This document shows, one piece after another, positions 18,161 to 27,582 of a DNA stretch of 64,000 bases; position 1 is the first letter of the stretch, and each line of letters begins with the position of its first letter. The notes beneath the pieces were generated by a model. The model did not search any database. It had not been told where the DNA came from and saw only the letters and a program-made list of their open reading frames with translations. Source of the DNA: Planctomycetaceae bacterium (GTDB lineage Bacteria; Planctomycetota; Planctomycetia; Gemmatales; Gemmataceae). The stretch lies in assembly GCA_013823135.1 (NCBI GenBank), contig PNLP01000021.1, positions 40,619 to 104,618 of the forward strand, read 5' to 3'. The position numbers were made by a program, and so were the translations under genes.

Positions 18161-21157
18161 TCACTCCCCCGCCCCGGTCTCGGGGGCGAATCCGCGGCGC
18201 ATCTGGTTTTCGGTCACGGTGCGCGGCAACAGGAACTGCAACAGGTAGTCCGGGCCGCCGGCTTTCGAGCCGATGCCGCTGAGTTTGAAGCCGCCGAACG
18301 GTTGGCGATCCACGAGCGCTCCCGTGCACTTGCGGTTGATGTAGAGGTTCCCCACGCGGAACCGTCGCTTCACTTGTTCCAGGTGCGTCGGGCTGCGGCT
18401 GAACACGCCGCCCGTCAGCGCGTACTTCGTGCCGTTCGCGATGCGGATGGCGTCGTCCAAATCCTTCGCGCGAATCACCGACAGCACCGGGCCGAAGATT
18501 TCTTCCTGGGCGATACCGGCGTTCTCGGGCACGTCGGCGAAGATCGCTGGCCCCACGAAGTAGCCCTGCGACGCGAGAGCGCCGATGTCGGTGTGGTGAG
18601 CGAGCCGCGCTTGCGTCTTGCCCGCCTCGATCGTCTTCAGGATGCGGTCGCGGCTCTCGGCGTCGATCACGGGACCGAGCGAACAGCCGGGTTCGTCGGC
18701 AGCGCTCACGGTCAGGCTCTTGGTCGCTTCCACGAGGCGGTTCAGGAACTGATCGTAAATGCCATCGAGCACGATGGCACGCGAACCGGCCGAGCACTTC
18801 TGCCCACCGTAGCCGAACGCCGAATCGACCACGCCCTTCACGGCTTCATCGAGGTCCGCGTCGGAGTCCACGATCACGGCGTTCTTGCCGCCCATCTCGG
18901 CGATCACCTTCTTGACGAAGTTCTGCCCGCCGGGGGTCTTCGCGGCCTGCTCGTTAATCATGAGCGCGACCTTAAGCGACCCGGTGAACGCGATGAGCGC
19001 GACGTCCGGGTGCTGCACGAGCGTCGGCCCGATTTCCTCGCCGATGCCGGGGACGAAGTTCACGACTCCCGCGGGCACGCCTGCTGCGAGGAAACACTCC
19101 ATGAGCTTCGCGCCGATCACACCCGACTGCTCAGCCGGCTTCAGGATCACGGTGTTCCCGGCGACGACAGCGGCCGCGGCCATGCCGGTGAGGATGGCGA
19201 GCGGGAAGTTCCACGGCGCGATGACGACCGACACGCCACGAGCGTCGTAGAAGTAGCGGTTGTCCTCGCCGGGTACATCGCGGTGCTGTGGGGCCGCGAG
19301 GCGTTCCATTTCGACGGCGTAATAGTCACAGAAGTCGATCGCTTCCGCGACGTCGGCGTCGGACTCACGCCACGGTTTGCCCGTCTCGAGCACGATCCAC
19401 GCGGACAGCTCGAACCGCCGAGCACGGAACTGATCAGCCACGCGAAGCAATAACGCAGCCCGCTCTGCCACGGGTACATCTCGCCACGAATCGAACGCCT
19501 TCAGGCACGACGCGACCGCTGCGTTCGCCTGCTCCACACTCGCACACGCCACCTTGCCGATCACCTCGGATGTGCGCGACGGGTTCACGCTGTCGAGCGT
19601 TTTCGCGAGCGGTTGGGCCTTGTTGTCGATAACGACGGGGAACGTGCGACCGAACTCGGTCCGCACCTTTGCGAGCGCCGCAACCATCTTGTCGCGGTTC
19701 GCTGCCACGGAGAAGTCGGAAAGGGGTTCGTTGTGAAACGCAGAAGCCGCTTGCGGCTTCGTGGGCGTGATCGGCTGCGAAGCCGCAAGTGGCTTGGATT
19801 GGTGCAGTGTGGGATCCATAAGCAATATCTCCTCCGATAGCCCTTCCGCGAACCCTTGTCGCAAGAATGAATCGTTCGACGAGTTCTCCAGCAGGCGGCG
19901 CACGAGATACGCCATGCCGGGAAGAAGTTGCCCGTAGGGCGTGTAAATGCGGAGCCGGTAGCCCTGCGATTGAATCGCTTCCTTGATCGGGTCGGCCATC
20001 CCGTAGAGCATCTGGAACTCGAAGCGGCGCTGCGGCACCTTCAACTTCTCGGCCACAGCCATCGCGTGAGCAATGCTGCGGATGTTGTGCGAGCCGAATG
20101 CCGGAATGAGCCAATCCACGTTCGCCAAGAGGAACTCGGTGAGTTTCTCGAAGTTCGCGTCGGACTGCCACTTCTTCGTGAACACGGGCACGGGCCAGCC
20201 GTTCTGCGCCGCGATCACGGTTTCGTAGTCCCAGTACGCACCCTTCACGAGCCGCACCCACACGGGGCACTTGCGTTCGTTCTTCGCCCAGTCGAGGAGT
20301 TTGTGCAGGTCGGCTTCGGTGTCGGTGAGGTACGCCTGAATCGCGATGCCGACGTGTGGCCAGTTGCGGAACTCGGGCTCCGTCAGGATCGTGCGGAAGA
20401 TGTGAAGCGTTGTGTCCTTGAAGCTGTGTTGCTCCATGTCGAAGTTCACGAACGCCCCGGTGCGTTTGGCGAGCGCGAGGATCGGCCGCAACCGCCGACA
20501 GACCGCCCGCGTCGTGCCTTCGGGGTCGATCGGGTCGAACTGGCTGAAGAGTGCCGAGAGCTTCACCGACACGTTCACGCGAGGGATCGGCCCCCGGTCG
20601 TCCCGATCGATGATCGGTTCCTCGGGCCACGCATTCACTTCGCGGGTCAGGCCCGCAAGCAGGTCAAGGTACTGCTTCTGAACGTGATCTGCTTCTGGCT
20701 CGGTGATCGTCGCTTCGCCGAGCAGGTCGATGGTGAACGCGAGCCGGCGGTTCCGCATGGCGTGGACTGCGTTCACGGCTTCGTTCACGTTCGAGCCGGC
20801 GATGAACTTGCGAGCCATCCGCTCGGCATTGCTGCGGGCCGCCCACGCCAGTGCGCTACCAAGCAAACCGCCGCTCGGGATGAACAGCGTGCCGAGCCGT
20901 GCCCACCACGGGAGTTCATCCTTTGCCTCGCCGAGGTACTCTTGCAAGTGGCGAGAAATCTCGGCGGGTTCCTTCAGATAGGGGAGCGTATCGACGAAGC
21001 GGAAGAGTTGCACCTTCAGGGCGGGGTCGTGCATCCCCAGACCCATGAGCTTATCTTCCAGCCACGGGCGAGTGAACAGAATCGGCCCCTGTCGGTCGAG
21101 CCGGGCGAAGATGTCGCGACCATATTCCTTCGTGCGGGCGTCCAGGTTCGGGTTCAT
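18161..21157 (-). CDS. putA: Bifunctional proline dehydrogenase / L-glutamate gamma-semialdehyde dehydrogenase (PutA type)
   Basis: A 998-residue enzyme that oxidises proline to glutamate in two steps. Residues about 90-440 are the FAD-dependent proline dehydrogenase barrel (RVNVSVKLSALFSQFDPID, WVRLVKGAYWDYE, FEFQMLYGMADP). Residues about 500-990 are the NAD-dependent aldehyde dehydrogenase, with ILKPAEQSGVIG, IAFTGSLKVA, EMGGKNAVIV and the catalytic Cys788 in GGQKCSAGSR. There is no N-terminal ribbon-helix-helix domain, so it is not the autorepressing type of PutA. The linker at about 453-471 (KPLAASQPITPTKPQAASA) is encoded by an imperfect palindrome. It is transcribed alone, leftward. Confidence 0.96.
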   Translation of the reverse strand: MNPNLDARTKEYGRDIFARLDRQGPILFTRPWLEDKLMGLGMHDPALKVQLFRFVDTLPYLKEPAEISRHLQEYLGEAKDELPWWARLGTLFIPSGGLLGSALAWAARSNAERMARKFIAGSNVNEAVNAVHAMRNRRLAFTIDLLGEATITEPEADHVQKQYLDLLAGLTREVNAWPEEPIIDRDDRGPIPRVNVSVKLSALFSQFDPIDPEGTTRAVCRRLRPILALAKRTGAFVNFDMEQHSFKDTTLHIFRTILTEPEFRNWPHVGIAIQAYLTDTEADLHKLLDWAKNERKCPVWVRLVKGAYWDYETVIAAQNGWPVPVFTKKWQSDANFEKLTEFLLANVDWLIPAFGSHNIRSIAHAMAVAEKLKVPQRRFEFQMLYGMADPIKEAIQSQGYRLRIYTPYGQLLPGMAYLVRRLLENSSNDSFLRQGFAEGLSEEILLMDPTLHQSKPLAASQPITPTKPQAASAFHNEPLSDFSVAANRDKMVAALAKVRTEFGRTFPVVIDNKAQPLAKTLDSVNPSRTSEVIGKVACASVEQANAAVASCLKAFDSWRDVPVAERAALLLRVADQFRARRFELSAWIVLETGKPWRESDADVAEAIDFCDYYAVEMERLAAPQHRDVPGEDNRYFYDARGVSVVIAPWNFPLAILTGMAAAAVVAGNTVILKPAEQSGVIGAKLMECFLAAGVPAGVVNFVPGIGEEIGPTLVQHPDVALIAFTGSLKVALMINEQAAKTPGGQNFVKKVIAEMGGKNAVIVDSDADLDEAVKGVVDSAFGYGGQKCSAGSRAIVLDGIYDQFLNRLVEATKSLTVSAADEPGCSLGPVIDAESRDRILKTIEAGKTQARLAHHTDIGALASQGYFVGPAIFADVPENAGIAQEEIFGPVLSVIRAKDLDDAIRIANGTKYALTGGVFSRSPTHLEQVKRRFRVGNLYINRKCTGALVDRQPFGGFKLSGIGSKAGGPDYLLQFLLPRTVTENQMRRGFAPETGAGE
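19744..19795. repeat. Inverted repeat inside the putA interdomain linker
   Basis: Arms of 19 bases (AAGCCGCTTGCGGCTTCGT at 19744 and its near complement ending at 19795) match at 17 positions and enclose 14 bases. Each arm also contains its own shorter palindrome. It falls exactly in the low-complexity linker between the two enzyme domains. Confidence 0.7.
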
Positions 21158-21328
21158 GAGTATTCCGAGTTCTGCGTGCGTAAGACGTGAGTCTCATGAT
21201 CTTGTTCAACATTTCAAGGGAGTTTCATCCTGGCCTCACCAAGTTATCACCAACCTTTGCCCACACCGACTCTTTTGGGTAACATGATAACCCAGGTCAG
21301 ACCTCGGTGGTTTGTCGGAAGGCATACG

Positions 21329-22183
21329 ATGGCGATCGCAAAAATTGGCAAATTCACCGTTCTCGACACACTCGGGAACGGAGCCCACAGCAGTATTTTA
21401 CACATCCGCCGTGCCGAGGACGAAAAGGAGTATGCCCTCAAACTCGTCGACATTGAAGATGCAGATGACGTGAAATTCCTCGAACAAGCCAAGCACGAAT
21501 TTCGCGTCGGTCAGATGTTCAACCACCCTAACCTCGTGAAAATTCATTGCCTTGAAACCGAAGGCGGCTGGTTTTCTGGGCCCAAGAAGGCGAAGTTGCT
21601 GATCGAGTATGTGCCCGGCAAAACGATGGACAAAATCCCGCTACTCCGGATGGCGAAACTGATCCGCGTCTTCGAGCGTATCGCCGACGCCTTGATGCAC
21701 ATGCACAAAAACGGCGTCTACCACGCCGACATGAAGCCGAACAACCTGATCTACGAACGCGGCATCAGGGTGAAGGTGCTGGACTATGGTCTGGCGTGGA
21801 TCAAAGGTGAGCCGAAGAATCGCATCCAGGGGACGCCCGAATACATCGCACCGGAGACGGTCGAACACAAGCTCGTGAACGAACGCACCGACATCTACAA
21901 CTTCGGTGCGACCATGTATCGACTCACGACACTGCAACTCCCGCCGTCATGGGGACCGAGCGAGGACAAGCTCACCATGACCTCGCAAGAATTCAAGAAG
22001 ACCCTGAAGCCGGTCCGGTCGATCAACCCGGTCGTTCCCGAGGGGTTGGCTGAACTCATCCAGCAGTGTCTGCGGCCCAACGCGAACAAGCGACCGGAAC
22101 GGATGAGCCACATTCAAGGCACGCTCGACCAACTCGCCGACGAGGCCGCCGCCAAGATCGATCCCGACGAACTGGAATCGTGA
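21329..22183 (+). CDS. Serine/threonine protein kinase-like protein with altered HRD and DFG motifs
   Basis: A 284-residue single kinase domain with no membrane segment, so probably cytoplasmic. Visible elements are the glycine loop LGNGAHSS near 15, the VAIK-type lysine in YALKLV near 38, HADMKPNN at 132-139 where HRD would be expected, DYG at 152-154 in place of DFG, GTPEYIAPE near 170 and RTDIYNFGATMYRL near 192. The catalytic Asp134, Asn139 and Asp152 remain, so activity is plausible. ATG 21329 starts just before the domain; an upstream in-frame start at 21257 adds 24 residues of no obvious character. The neighbouring nitrilase-family gene is convergent. Confidence 0.9.
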   Translation: MAIAKIGKFTVLDTLGNGAHSSILHIRRAEDEKEYALKLVDIEDADDVKFLEQAKHEFRVGQMFNHPNLVKIHCLETEGGWFSGPKKAKLLIEYVPGKTMDKIPLLRMAKLIRVFERIADALMHMHKNGVYHADMKPNNLIYERGIRVKVLDYGLAWIKGEPKNRIQGTPEYIAPETVEHKLVNERTDIYNFGATMYRLTTLQLPPSWGPSEDKLTMTSQEFKKTLKPVRSINPVVPEGLAELIQQCLRPNANKRPERMSHIQGTLDQLADEAAAKIDPDELES

Positions 22184-22200
22184 CAACCCCGTGGCTTGCC

Positions 22201-23067
22201 TCACTTATTGAAGTGCCCGGTGAAGCCGCCGGGGTTCTCCACAAGTGGCCCGTACATCTCGGGTCGCCGCCAGTTCACGCGGTCGATCTCGTACTCACCC
22301 GCGCATGTCACCACGCGTTTCTGCCGGGCCGCCACGGGATCAACCTCGATGGCGAAGATCTCTTCCGCACCTTCACGGGCGAAGTGCAGAACATTCCCCA
22401 TGTAATCCGCCGCCGAGCTCAACCCGATGTAGTGAAAGCCGCTCTCGTCGCCGACGCGGTTCACCGCGAGGTGATAGATGTGGTTCTCCCACGCTCGCGC
22501 TGCCGACACCAGTTCCGCCATCTTGCGGGCGTTCGTGGCCCAGTTCGTCGGCAACACTACGAGATCCGCACCTAGCAACGTGAGGACGCGAGCGGTCTCG
22601 GGGAAGCTACCGTCGAAGCAGATGCTCATGCCGAGCTTCAGGCCGCCGAGATCATGAACCGCGAACGGCCGGTCGCCGGGATCGGTGAAGCGATCCGCGC
22701 CCAGGCAGGGCAGGTGTAACTTGCGGTAACTGGCGACGTAGCCCGACGGACCAACCAGCGCCGTGGAGTTGAACAACTTGCCGTCCGCGGTCGCTTCGAG
22801 CAATCCGAACACGACCCACACACCGCGACGAGCACACTCCTTCGCGATCGCATCGGTGCTTGGGCCGGGCAGCGTATCGGCGGCGAGAAGGGCTTCCGCT
22901 CGGCTACCAAAGCCGTAGCCGGTGAGGATGCACTCGGGGAAGACGACGAGTTTCGCACCGCGATCCGCAGCTTCGTTCAGCTTGCGGACGATGGTCGCCA
23001 CGTTGGCAGCCTTGTCCGCAAGAGTGCAGTCCATCTGCACGCCCGCGACGGTCCAGGTTTCGGGCAT
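22201..23067 (-). CDS. Carbon-nitrogen hydrolase (nitrilase superfamily)
   Basis: A 288-residue cytoplasmic enzyme of the nitrilase/amidase superfamily. The Glu-Lys-Cys triad is complete: Glu45 (VVFPECILTGYG), Lys116 (YRKLHLPCLG) and Cys150 (MSICFDGSFPE). Length and spacing are normal for amidases or N-carbamoyl hydrolases; the substrate cannot be assigned. It lies 45 bases upstream of the gene ending at 23113, in the same leftward direction. It is convergent with the kinase gene, with a gap of only 17 bases. Confidence 0.93.
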   Translation of the reverse strand: MPETWTVAGVQMDCTLADKAANVATIVRKLNEAADRGAKLVVFPECILTGYGFGSRAEALLAADTLPGPSTDAIAKECARRGVWVVFGLLEATADGKLFNSTALVGPSGYVASYRKLHLPCLGADRFTDPGDRPFAVHDLGGLKLGMSICFDGSFPETARVLTLLGADLVVLPTNWATNARKMAELVSAARAWENHIYHLAVNRVGDESGFHYIGLSSAADYMGNVLHFAREGAEEIFAIEVDPVAARQKRVVTCAGEYEIDRVNWRRPEMYGPLVENPGGFTGHFNK

Positions 23068-23088
23068 GGGGAGAACTCCGGTACAAGG

Positions 23089-23112
23089 TTTAGCCGCGAC
23101 CAGGCGGGAGCG
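23089..23112. repeat. Short TTTAGCCGCGACC-type repeat unit
   Basis: TTTAGCCGCGACC, a few variable bases, then GGGAGCG. The same unit occurs at 39907-39940 and 47320-47344, and forms both arms of the palindrome inside the DegT gene at 50627-50685. This copy directly abuts the stop codon (23113-23115) of the leftward 1205-residue gene. Confidence 0.7.
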
Positions 23113-26100
23113 TCACTTCGCGGGTGCGGCTTTCTCGGCCTCGGCGATCAGTCGCAGGTAGAGTTCCGCGCTTCCGTTTCGGTACTCGGGGAGTCCCCAA
23201 TCCTTGACGGCTGGCTGGCGAGTTTGCAGAAACCGTTTGCGAGCGGCCGGAATGTCGCCTTCGTACAGCGAGAGCAATCCCCGCTGGTAGAAGAACTCGG
23301 CATCCTGGCTGCGTCGATTCGCCAGTTCGTTCCGGAGTGGCAGGAAGCCGAGACTGTTTTCCTCGCCGCCCAGCGCTGCACCCGGACCACGAACCCGCGC
23401 GAGCAGGTCGAACGGAGTGGGTGCAAGCAAGCCTGCGAGCGGCGCGAACTCGGCCCAGAGTGTCAACTTCTCGCCGGTAACGACGAAGAACTTCGGGTCG
23501 AACTTGTCTCGCAACGGCTTCATGGGGTCGAGCCCGACGTTCTTCCCGTCCAGCGATTCGAGGATTGAACCGGCCTCGGCGTAGTTCCCCTCCAGAATGT
23601 ACCGCTGGTACATCAGCAAACGGAAGACATCGCCCAGTTTGGCATCGTTGAGTGCCTTCTGTATCCCCGGATCGGTGGCGAGTTGATCCAGATCGGCCAC
23701 GGCATCTTCAAGCCGCCCGATGGCCAGTTCCAGCGAGATGCGACACAGAAGAAAGTCCAGCAGAGCCGGACCGAACTCCTTACCCAGGTCCACATCCTTC
23801 GTGTTGAACAGCCGTAACGCTTCGCCAGCAAGGTTGGCCTGGATCGCCATCTGAATCTGATCCGGAAGCCGTGGTTTCTGTGCGGCCCGCCTCGATTCGT
23901 AGGCGTTGTTGGCCTGCGCGAGTTCCGTCTCGAAGAGTTTCTGCACCTCCTTGAGTTTTGCCAGCGAACTGGCAGCAGCCTCGCTGCTCACCGCATCGAC
24001 CACAACGTATTCTTGGGCCTTCAAAATGGCCTCGCGTGCCAGGTCGAGCGGCATCAAATACGGCCCCCCAATCGGTTGGACTTGCTGCCCCTGAAGGGCT
24101 GCCGCCGACTTCCGAACGACGCGGGTCCGCTCACCGACAAGATACCCCGTTGCCCCGAATCGAGCCGACAGGATCGCGAACGCTGGTGAGTTCACCGGGA
24201 TGCCGGTATGCACGTTGCCATAATCAGCGCGGGGAGCGAGGTACATCCACGCCAGTCGGGCCGCAACATCGGAAGGCGTGGCCGCGTAGACACCCGGCCG
24301 GAACTCCTCGGGCGGCGGCATCCGCTCCAGGCATTGCCGCAGTGCGGTGACCTGGGCGATGGCACGATCAGGATCGGAGAACGGTAGTTCACGAGCATCC
24401 AGTGCCCGATAGAGCGCGAAGTACCCGTCAGGGTGATTGGGGTCGGTTGCGATTGCACGGCGTGCGGCCCGCAGCGAAAGGAACGCACTGGCCCGCAACC
24501 CCATGTCCGGAGGCGGAAGCGGAATCACACGCGACACCAACCCCACCCCGCCGACAAGTCGGTCGGTCAAGGCCGCGGTGAGCCGGATCGCGAATTCCTG
24601 TTGTTGTCGGAGTTGTTCGCCGATGTTCCGATATGCGTTCCAAATCATCGAATCATCAGCCCCGGGCGGCGGCAGATTGGGTGATCGGAGAAACCCTTCT
24701 TCCCACCCACCATACGGGCGCACGGGTTGCGTAGCCACGGCCGGTAACCGCTCAACCTTGTCGCCAAATGCCAGCGTGACCGCGGAAAACTTGAGTGCAG
24801 CGAAGGTGGGTTTTTCGGCTCCGGGCTTCGACCGCCACCCGCTGATCGAGGTCCGGCCGTCCATATACCACGGCGACCAGTGTTCCGGATCGAGCCATTG
24901 ACCGATGGATGCAATCGAGGCCGCACCGCGAACCTGGAATGCATCGCCAATACCGGTCTGGATCGCGATATACGGCGAGCCGTCACCGGGGGCGGATTGC
25001 AGCACGACGTATTCGACGCCGCTCTTCTGGAGAGCCGCGTCCAAATCCTTGGGGTTTGGCCGCTCGCTCGATGCGACGAGTTGCAGCCCCTTGCGAACGG
25101 TCAGGTAGGTCGGGAGTTCGGGGCGATGGTGGTTGAATCGGCCGTTGGCATACACCTTCTCATCCGGGGCGAACCACGCACAGTAGTTCGCGAACTCCAG
25201 AGTCGTTTGGAACCCGTGAGCATCGGCGGGGAGTTGCCCGCTCTTTCGCCACGCCTGGAGTTGCTCGGCTCCACGTGCCATGCCGGGATCGGCCTCAACC
25301 CCCCACGCGACTCGCCGCACGAACGCGGGGTTACCCGTTGGCGGATGAATCCAGCCCGGCCACGCGAACACGCACGCGATCAGAATCCCGATGACCGATA
25401 ACACCCGCCCGGCAGCGGATCCAAGCAGCAGGAACCGCGTCTTCGGGTCGCCCCACGTCTTCAAACTCACCCGACTCGATAGCGAATTCAACTGCCCCGC
25501 GATAATGGGGACCGCGACAATCGCGAGGTATGGTATGGCTTGAACTGTTCCAAGTACGATGAGCGCGAAGCCCACCCAGAGTGCAATGTGCGCGAACCGC
25601 ACGCGACCCGCACCCAATCCCAGCGCCGTGCCGCCACCGACGAACAGCAACGCGAAGGCCAACCCGTTCTGGTTGTACCCGAGGTGGGCCTTGTCCGTGT
25701 AGTCGCGTTCCAGCGGAGTCACGAGGAGTTGCTTGAAGCGGATATCCTCCGTCATCTGCCGATCACCAACCAACTCGAACGGCAGTTGCCACACGCGGAC
25801 GTGGTTCGGGTTCAACATGCACACGAGCACGCCTATGGCGAGCGCACGTGCCAGCGTCGAGACGGCCGGTGGCAAACCCACGGGATCTTCTTCAGGTGAG
25901 GGAACTGTCTGGCCATCCGTTGCGGGTTCTGGCTTTCGCATGGCTCGCTGAATCACTTCGCCAATCAACACGAGAGCCAGCGCCATTGGCCCGAGGAAGA
26001 ACCACTCGTCCGTGTTCGACCACACCCAGAACGTGACGCCAATCGCGATTGGGAACCGCCACGAGCCGGGTTGGTGTGGCACGCGGAACAGCAGGAACAA

Positions 26101-26730
26101 CGTGACGGCCAGCAGCAGGATCGAGCCTGCCGTCGGGCGAAGGTGGAGGTACGGGGCCGCCGCCACGACGCCAATAGCCGCGACGATTGCCCACGGCCAC
26201 AGGGAGAACCCAGGGCGCCGAATCCCGATCACCAGCGCAAACGCGACGGCGATCGCGATCGCCTTGAGGACGCTCAGGGTTGCACCGTTGCCCGAGTACA
26301 GCAGGTACGCACCGACATCGAACAACAGGCTATGGTTCACCCAGGGGCGATCGGCCGCAGAGAAACTGAACGGGTCCGTGCCAGGGGTGTATGTGCCCGC
26401 AAGCAACCGTTGCCCGGTCGCGAGGTGCAGGAAGATATCCGAGTTTTTCGCCACAAATGACGCGGCGAGGAACGCGAGGACGACAGCAAACACGGCCAGC
26501 ACGAAGTCGGCGCCCGAGAACCACACGGGCCACGTTGCCTGCTTCGACTCGATGGGCGGCACCGGCGGTGACGCTTCCGGCGTCTCGGGCGCGACCACGC
26601 CCGCGGGTTGTTCAGGGGCAGGAAGCCCGGGTTCATTCGGTTCCGGGGGCGGCGGGGGTGGCGCGGACAACTTCACGACGACCTCGGAATGTCGGACATG
26701 AACGCGAGATTGAGACACGCTAGGTGTCAT
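23113..26730 (-). CDS. Large multi-pass membrane protein with C-terminal TPR-like region
   Basis: About 1205 residues, the largest protein here. A proline-rich N-terminus (APPPPPPEP near 24) precedes about ten hydrophobic segments between roughly 75 and 470, starting with FVLAVFAVVLAFLAASFVA. Loops include DIFLHLATGQRLLAGTYTPG and DPFSFSAADRPWVNHSLLFD, which resemble the first extracytoplasmic loop of PMT/ArnT-like glycosyltransferases. Residues about 480-700 are a soluble domain, and the C-terminal 450 residues are helical and TPR-like. The ATG at 26730 is preferred over a TTG at 26745. I cannot assign a reaction. The HEAT/TPR gene upstream ends about 75 bases before it in the same direction. 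Confidence 0.85.
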   Translation of the reverse strand: MTPSVSQSRVHVRHSEVVVKLSAPPPPPPEPNEPGLPAPEQPAGVVAPETPEASPPVPPIESKQATWPVWFSGADFVLAVFAVVLAFLAASFVAKNSDIFLHLATGQRLLAGTYTPGTDPFSFSAADRPWVNHSLLFDVGAYLLYSGNGATLSVLKAIAIAVAFALVIGIRRPGFSLWPWAIVAAIGVVAAAPYLHLRPTAGSILLLAVTLFLLFRVPHQPGSWRFPIAIGVTFWVWSNTDEWFFLGPMALALVLIGEVIQRAMRKPEPATDGQTVPSPEEDPVGLPPAVSTLARALAIGVLVCMLNPNHVRVWQLPFELVGDRQMTEDIRFKQLLVTPLERDYTDKAHLGYNQNGLAFALLFVGGGTALGLGAGRVRFAHIALWVGFALIVLGTVQAIPYLAIVAVPIIAGQLNSLSSRVSLKTWGDPKTRFLLLGSAAGRVLSVIGILIACVFAWPGWIHPPTGNPAFVRRVAWGVEADPGMARGAEQLQAWRKSGQLPADAHGFQTTLEFANYCAWFAPDEKVYANGRFNHHRPELPTYLTVRKGLQLVASSERPNPKDLDAALQKSGVEYVVLQSAPGDGSPYIAIQTGIGDAFQVRGAASIASIGQWLDPEHWSPWYMDGRTSISGWRSKPGAEKPTFAALKFSAVTLAFGDKVERLPAVATQPVRPYGGWEEGFLRSPNLPPPGADDSMIWNAYRNIGEQLRQQQEFAIRLTAALTDRLVGGVGLVSRVIPLPPPDMGLRASAFLSLRAARRAIATDPNHPDGYFALYRALDARELPFSDPDRAIAQVTALRQCLERMPPPEEFRPGVYAATPSDVAARLAWMYLAPRADYGNVHTGIPVNSPAFAILSARFGATGYLVGERTRVVRKSAAALQGQQVQPIGGPYLMPLDLAREAILKAQEYVVVDAVSSEAAASSLAKLKEVQKLFETELAQANNAYESRRAAQKPRLPDQIQMAIQANLAGEALRLFNTKDVDLGKEFGPALLDFLLCRISLELAIGRLEDAVADLDQLATDPGIQKALNDAKLGDVFRLLMYQRYILEGNYAEAGSILESLDGKNVGLDPMKPLRDKFDPKFFVVTGEKLTLWAEFAPLAGLLAPTPFDLLARVRGPGAALGGEENSLGFLPLRNELANRRSQDAEFFYQRGLLSLYEGDIPAARKRFLQTRQPAVKDWGLPEYRNGSAELYLRLIAEAEKAAPAK

Positions 26731-26804
26731 GGGAGGTACGGTCAAGCACGGCAGCGAGTTCGATTAGACGAAATGCGGAGTTCGGATCTCCGCATTTCAC
26801 CCGA

Positions 26805-27491
26805 TCAATCTCCGCTGGGGCCAAGGGACCGTTCGAGTTGTTCGATCGTGTCGTGGAGGTGTTCCAGTGCGGGGTTAATGCTCACGGCGGTGCGGAAGGC
26901 ACGGATCGCGCCGCGGGGCTTGCCGAGTTTCGCGAGACACTGCCCGAGACCGGCGGCAGCGCCGAAGTGAAACGGGTTCAACCGCAGGGTAGCCTCGCAA
27001 TCGTCGATCGCTCGCGGCAATTCGCCGCGTTTGAAGAACCAGATCGCCCGCTGGTTGTACGCCTCGGCGAAGCCGGGAGCCTGGCGAATGAGTTCGTCGA
27101 GTTCTGCACGAGCTTTACTGGCATCCGGATTGCGGGTGGCTTCGCGAAGTCGCCAGTTCTGGTCGGGCGTGCCGCCACGGAACCACAATTCCCAGATTGC
27201 GTCGGCGGCGAATTTCTGGACGAGGAAATCGTGATCGGCGAGCGCCGCGGCAACCACCGGGTTGGATTCCATCGTTCCGACGAGGCCAAGCGCGAGGGCC
27301 GCGGCGCGGCGTGTCTTCACGTCCGGCGATGTGAGCATTCGCTGGAGTGTTCCCTCGGTGTATCGCTTGCGGACGGACGCACAGAATTCCCCCATGGCAT
27401 CGCGAACGCCCGCGGCCCAGAGGTCTTCATCGTCGCCCGGTTGCAACTCCGGCAAACGGTCGAACATCTCTACCAAGAGTGAGGCGGACAC
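26805..27491 (-). CDS. HEAT-repeat / TPR protein
   Basis: A 228-residue helical repeat protein. Residues about 30-105 look like two HEAT repeats (DVKTRRAAALALGLVG and HDFLVQKFAADAIWELWF). Residues about 120-215 are TPR units (AEAYNQRAIWFFKRGELPRA, then IDDCEATLRLNPFHFGAAAG, then LGQCLAKLGKPRGAIRAFRT). The start is a GTG at 27491 because GGGGAG lies 7 bases upstream of it; ATG 27467 and TTG 27506 are alternatives. It is likely a scaffold in the same transcript as the large membrane protein downstream. Confidence 0.85.
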   Translation of the reverse strand: MSASLLVEMFDRLPELQPGDDEDLWAAGVRDAMGEFCASVRKRYTEGTLQRMLTSPDVKTRRAAALALGLVGTMESNPVVAAALADHDFLVQKFAADAIWELWFRGGTPDQNWRLREATRNPDASKARAELDELIRQAPGFAEAYNQRAIWFFKRGELPRAIDDCEATLRLNPFHFGAAAGLGQCLAKLGKPRGAIRAFRTAVSINPALEHLHDTIEQLERSLGPSGD

Positions 27492-27582
27492 GGCCGAGCT
27501 CCCCAACCGCGGGCGGGACCACTACCCACAATGTAGTTTACGCAACGGCGCACAGGCAACCGAATGAGAACGGTTTGACTCG

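Noticed and set aside
18104..19453. A 449-codon open frame on the plus strand
   Set aside because: It overlaps the aldehyde dehydrogenase half of putA in antisense and shows no recognisable motif.
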